From Gammaproteobacteria bacterium (GTDB lineage Bacteria > Pseudomonadota > Gammaproteobacteria > Pseudomonadales > Cellvibrionaceae), in contig JAGKWO010000001.1 in NCBI GenBank assembly GCA_021151835.1, positions 186,001-250,000 of the forward strand: a stretch of 64,000 nt of DNA. The letters run 5' to 3'. Shown one piece after another: positions 63,610 through 64,000 of the stretch (position 1 is the first letter of the stretch; each line of letters begins with the position of its first letter). The position numbers and the translations under genes were made by a program. Below the pieces are notes generated by a model, which was not told the DNA's origin, ran no database searches, and saw only the letters and a program-made list of their open reading frames with translations.

Positions 63610-64000
63610 AACACCGTCCTCCTCGGACCTTTTCTAGTTGGTTAGCTCTTGTAATTAATTGTCTTTTTTTGCTGGTAGTGGTCTTGTTGTTGGAGCTGCT
63701 GAACCAACCTACAGGTCTCCTAGCCAGTGTAGGCAGTACGAATACATAGCTCCGGAATATTCCTTTCAATTTGTGTAGCCGGGCGTCACCCATTCGCTAG
63801 CTAGCGCCGGCCGGTAGCTGTTTCCGATATCAGTGGGGCCATACTTACGCGGCCCTGAAACGCCGTCGCTTCACTTTGGCGCCACACGCAAAATGCTCCG
63901 GTTCAGTTTCGGCAGAAAAGTGAGCCGCTTTTTCAAGCGTATGATTTTTATGGTTTTTTTGATTAGTGCAGTATTGAAAACACCACCAGGAATTATCGAA
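63610..64000. promoter_or_regulatory. Upstream region of the TonB receptor with adjacent palindromes
   Basis: No gene recognised in these 391 bases. CGCTAGCTAGCG (63795-63806) and CCGGCCGG (63807-63814) are perfect palindromes side by side, about 190 bases from the start codon. They could be part of an operator or a stem-loop. A second gene may begin beyond the right edge. Confidence 0.4.

Overview
The window looks like a chromosomal segment of a gammaproteobacterium close to Cellvibrio (Cellvibrionaceae). The basis is the long poly-serine linkers in exported lipoproteins, a class Ia nrdA/nrdB pair of Pseudomonas-like build with a duplicated ATP-cone, a chitin/GlcNAc utilisation block with GH20 and a TonB receptor, and PEP-CTERM proteins. 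The genus call is inference; there is no rRNA or tRNA gene here to anchor it.

Region 1 (1-17698, all on the minus strand, running off the left edge) is a biosynthetic gene cluster. In transcription order it holds: a NodC/PgaC-like processive family 2 glycosyltransferase; an HlyD-type fusion protein; an ABC exporter whose C39-like domain has Ser in place of the catalytic Cys; a PhyH-type dioxygenase; a NodU/TobZ-type carbamoyltransferase; a NodB-type polysaccharide deacetylase; a class I methyltransferase-like protein; a 1642-residue NRPS built as formyltransferase - half condensation domain - adenylation - carrier - condensation; an NPPF-motif methyltransferase; a second carbamoyltransferase; and a partial unknown gene. 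The combination of NodB/NodC/NodU-like enzymes with a one-module NRPS suggests an exported, carbamoylated, N-formyl-aminoacylated glycan or amino-sugar product. A divergent MalT-type LuxR regulator (18133-20796) faces it across an intergenic region with two pairs of direct repeats.

Region 2 (20863-31863) is mostly housekeeping: an HDOD protein, a Tat-exported PhoX-type phosphatase lipoprotein with a Pho box and a candidate small RNA behind it, a Ser-rich lipoprotein, and nrdA - small secreted protein - nrdB. A matched pair of NrdR-like boxes exactly 31 bp apart and a perfect DnaA box lie upstream of nrdA.

Region 3 (31985-41988) is an A+T-rich accessory island. It carries a HEPN-domain protein (RNxxxH), a membrane protein, and an apparent toxin/antitoxin-like operon: HYD1-type ADP-ribosyltransferase - DUF6881 - macro domain - a disrupted gene - three small genes, two of them paralogous. 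A DUF3592 protein and two PEP-CTERM proteins follow. Two families of short inverted-repeat (MITE-like) elements are scattered through it (three and two copies), with degenerate copies of one small gene.

Region 4 (42109-49746, minus) is a dissolved-inorganic-carbon uptake operon: SulP transporter - DabA - DabB-like NuoL homologue - second NuoM/N-like subunit.

Region 5 (50387-54694) has a small lipoprotein, a Blc-type lipocalin, a membrane-anchored AraC-type regulator and a TPR-sulfotransferase. Region 6 (54734-63609, minus) is a chitin/GlcNAc locus: TonB-dependent receptor, a secreted protein with two discoidin-like modules, GH20 beta-N-acetylhexosaminidase, and a lipoprotein sharing its catalytic-looking domain with the discoidin protein. 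That shared domain is a candidate new glycan-active family.
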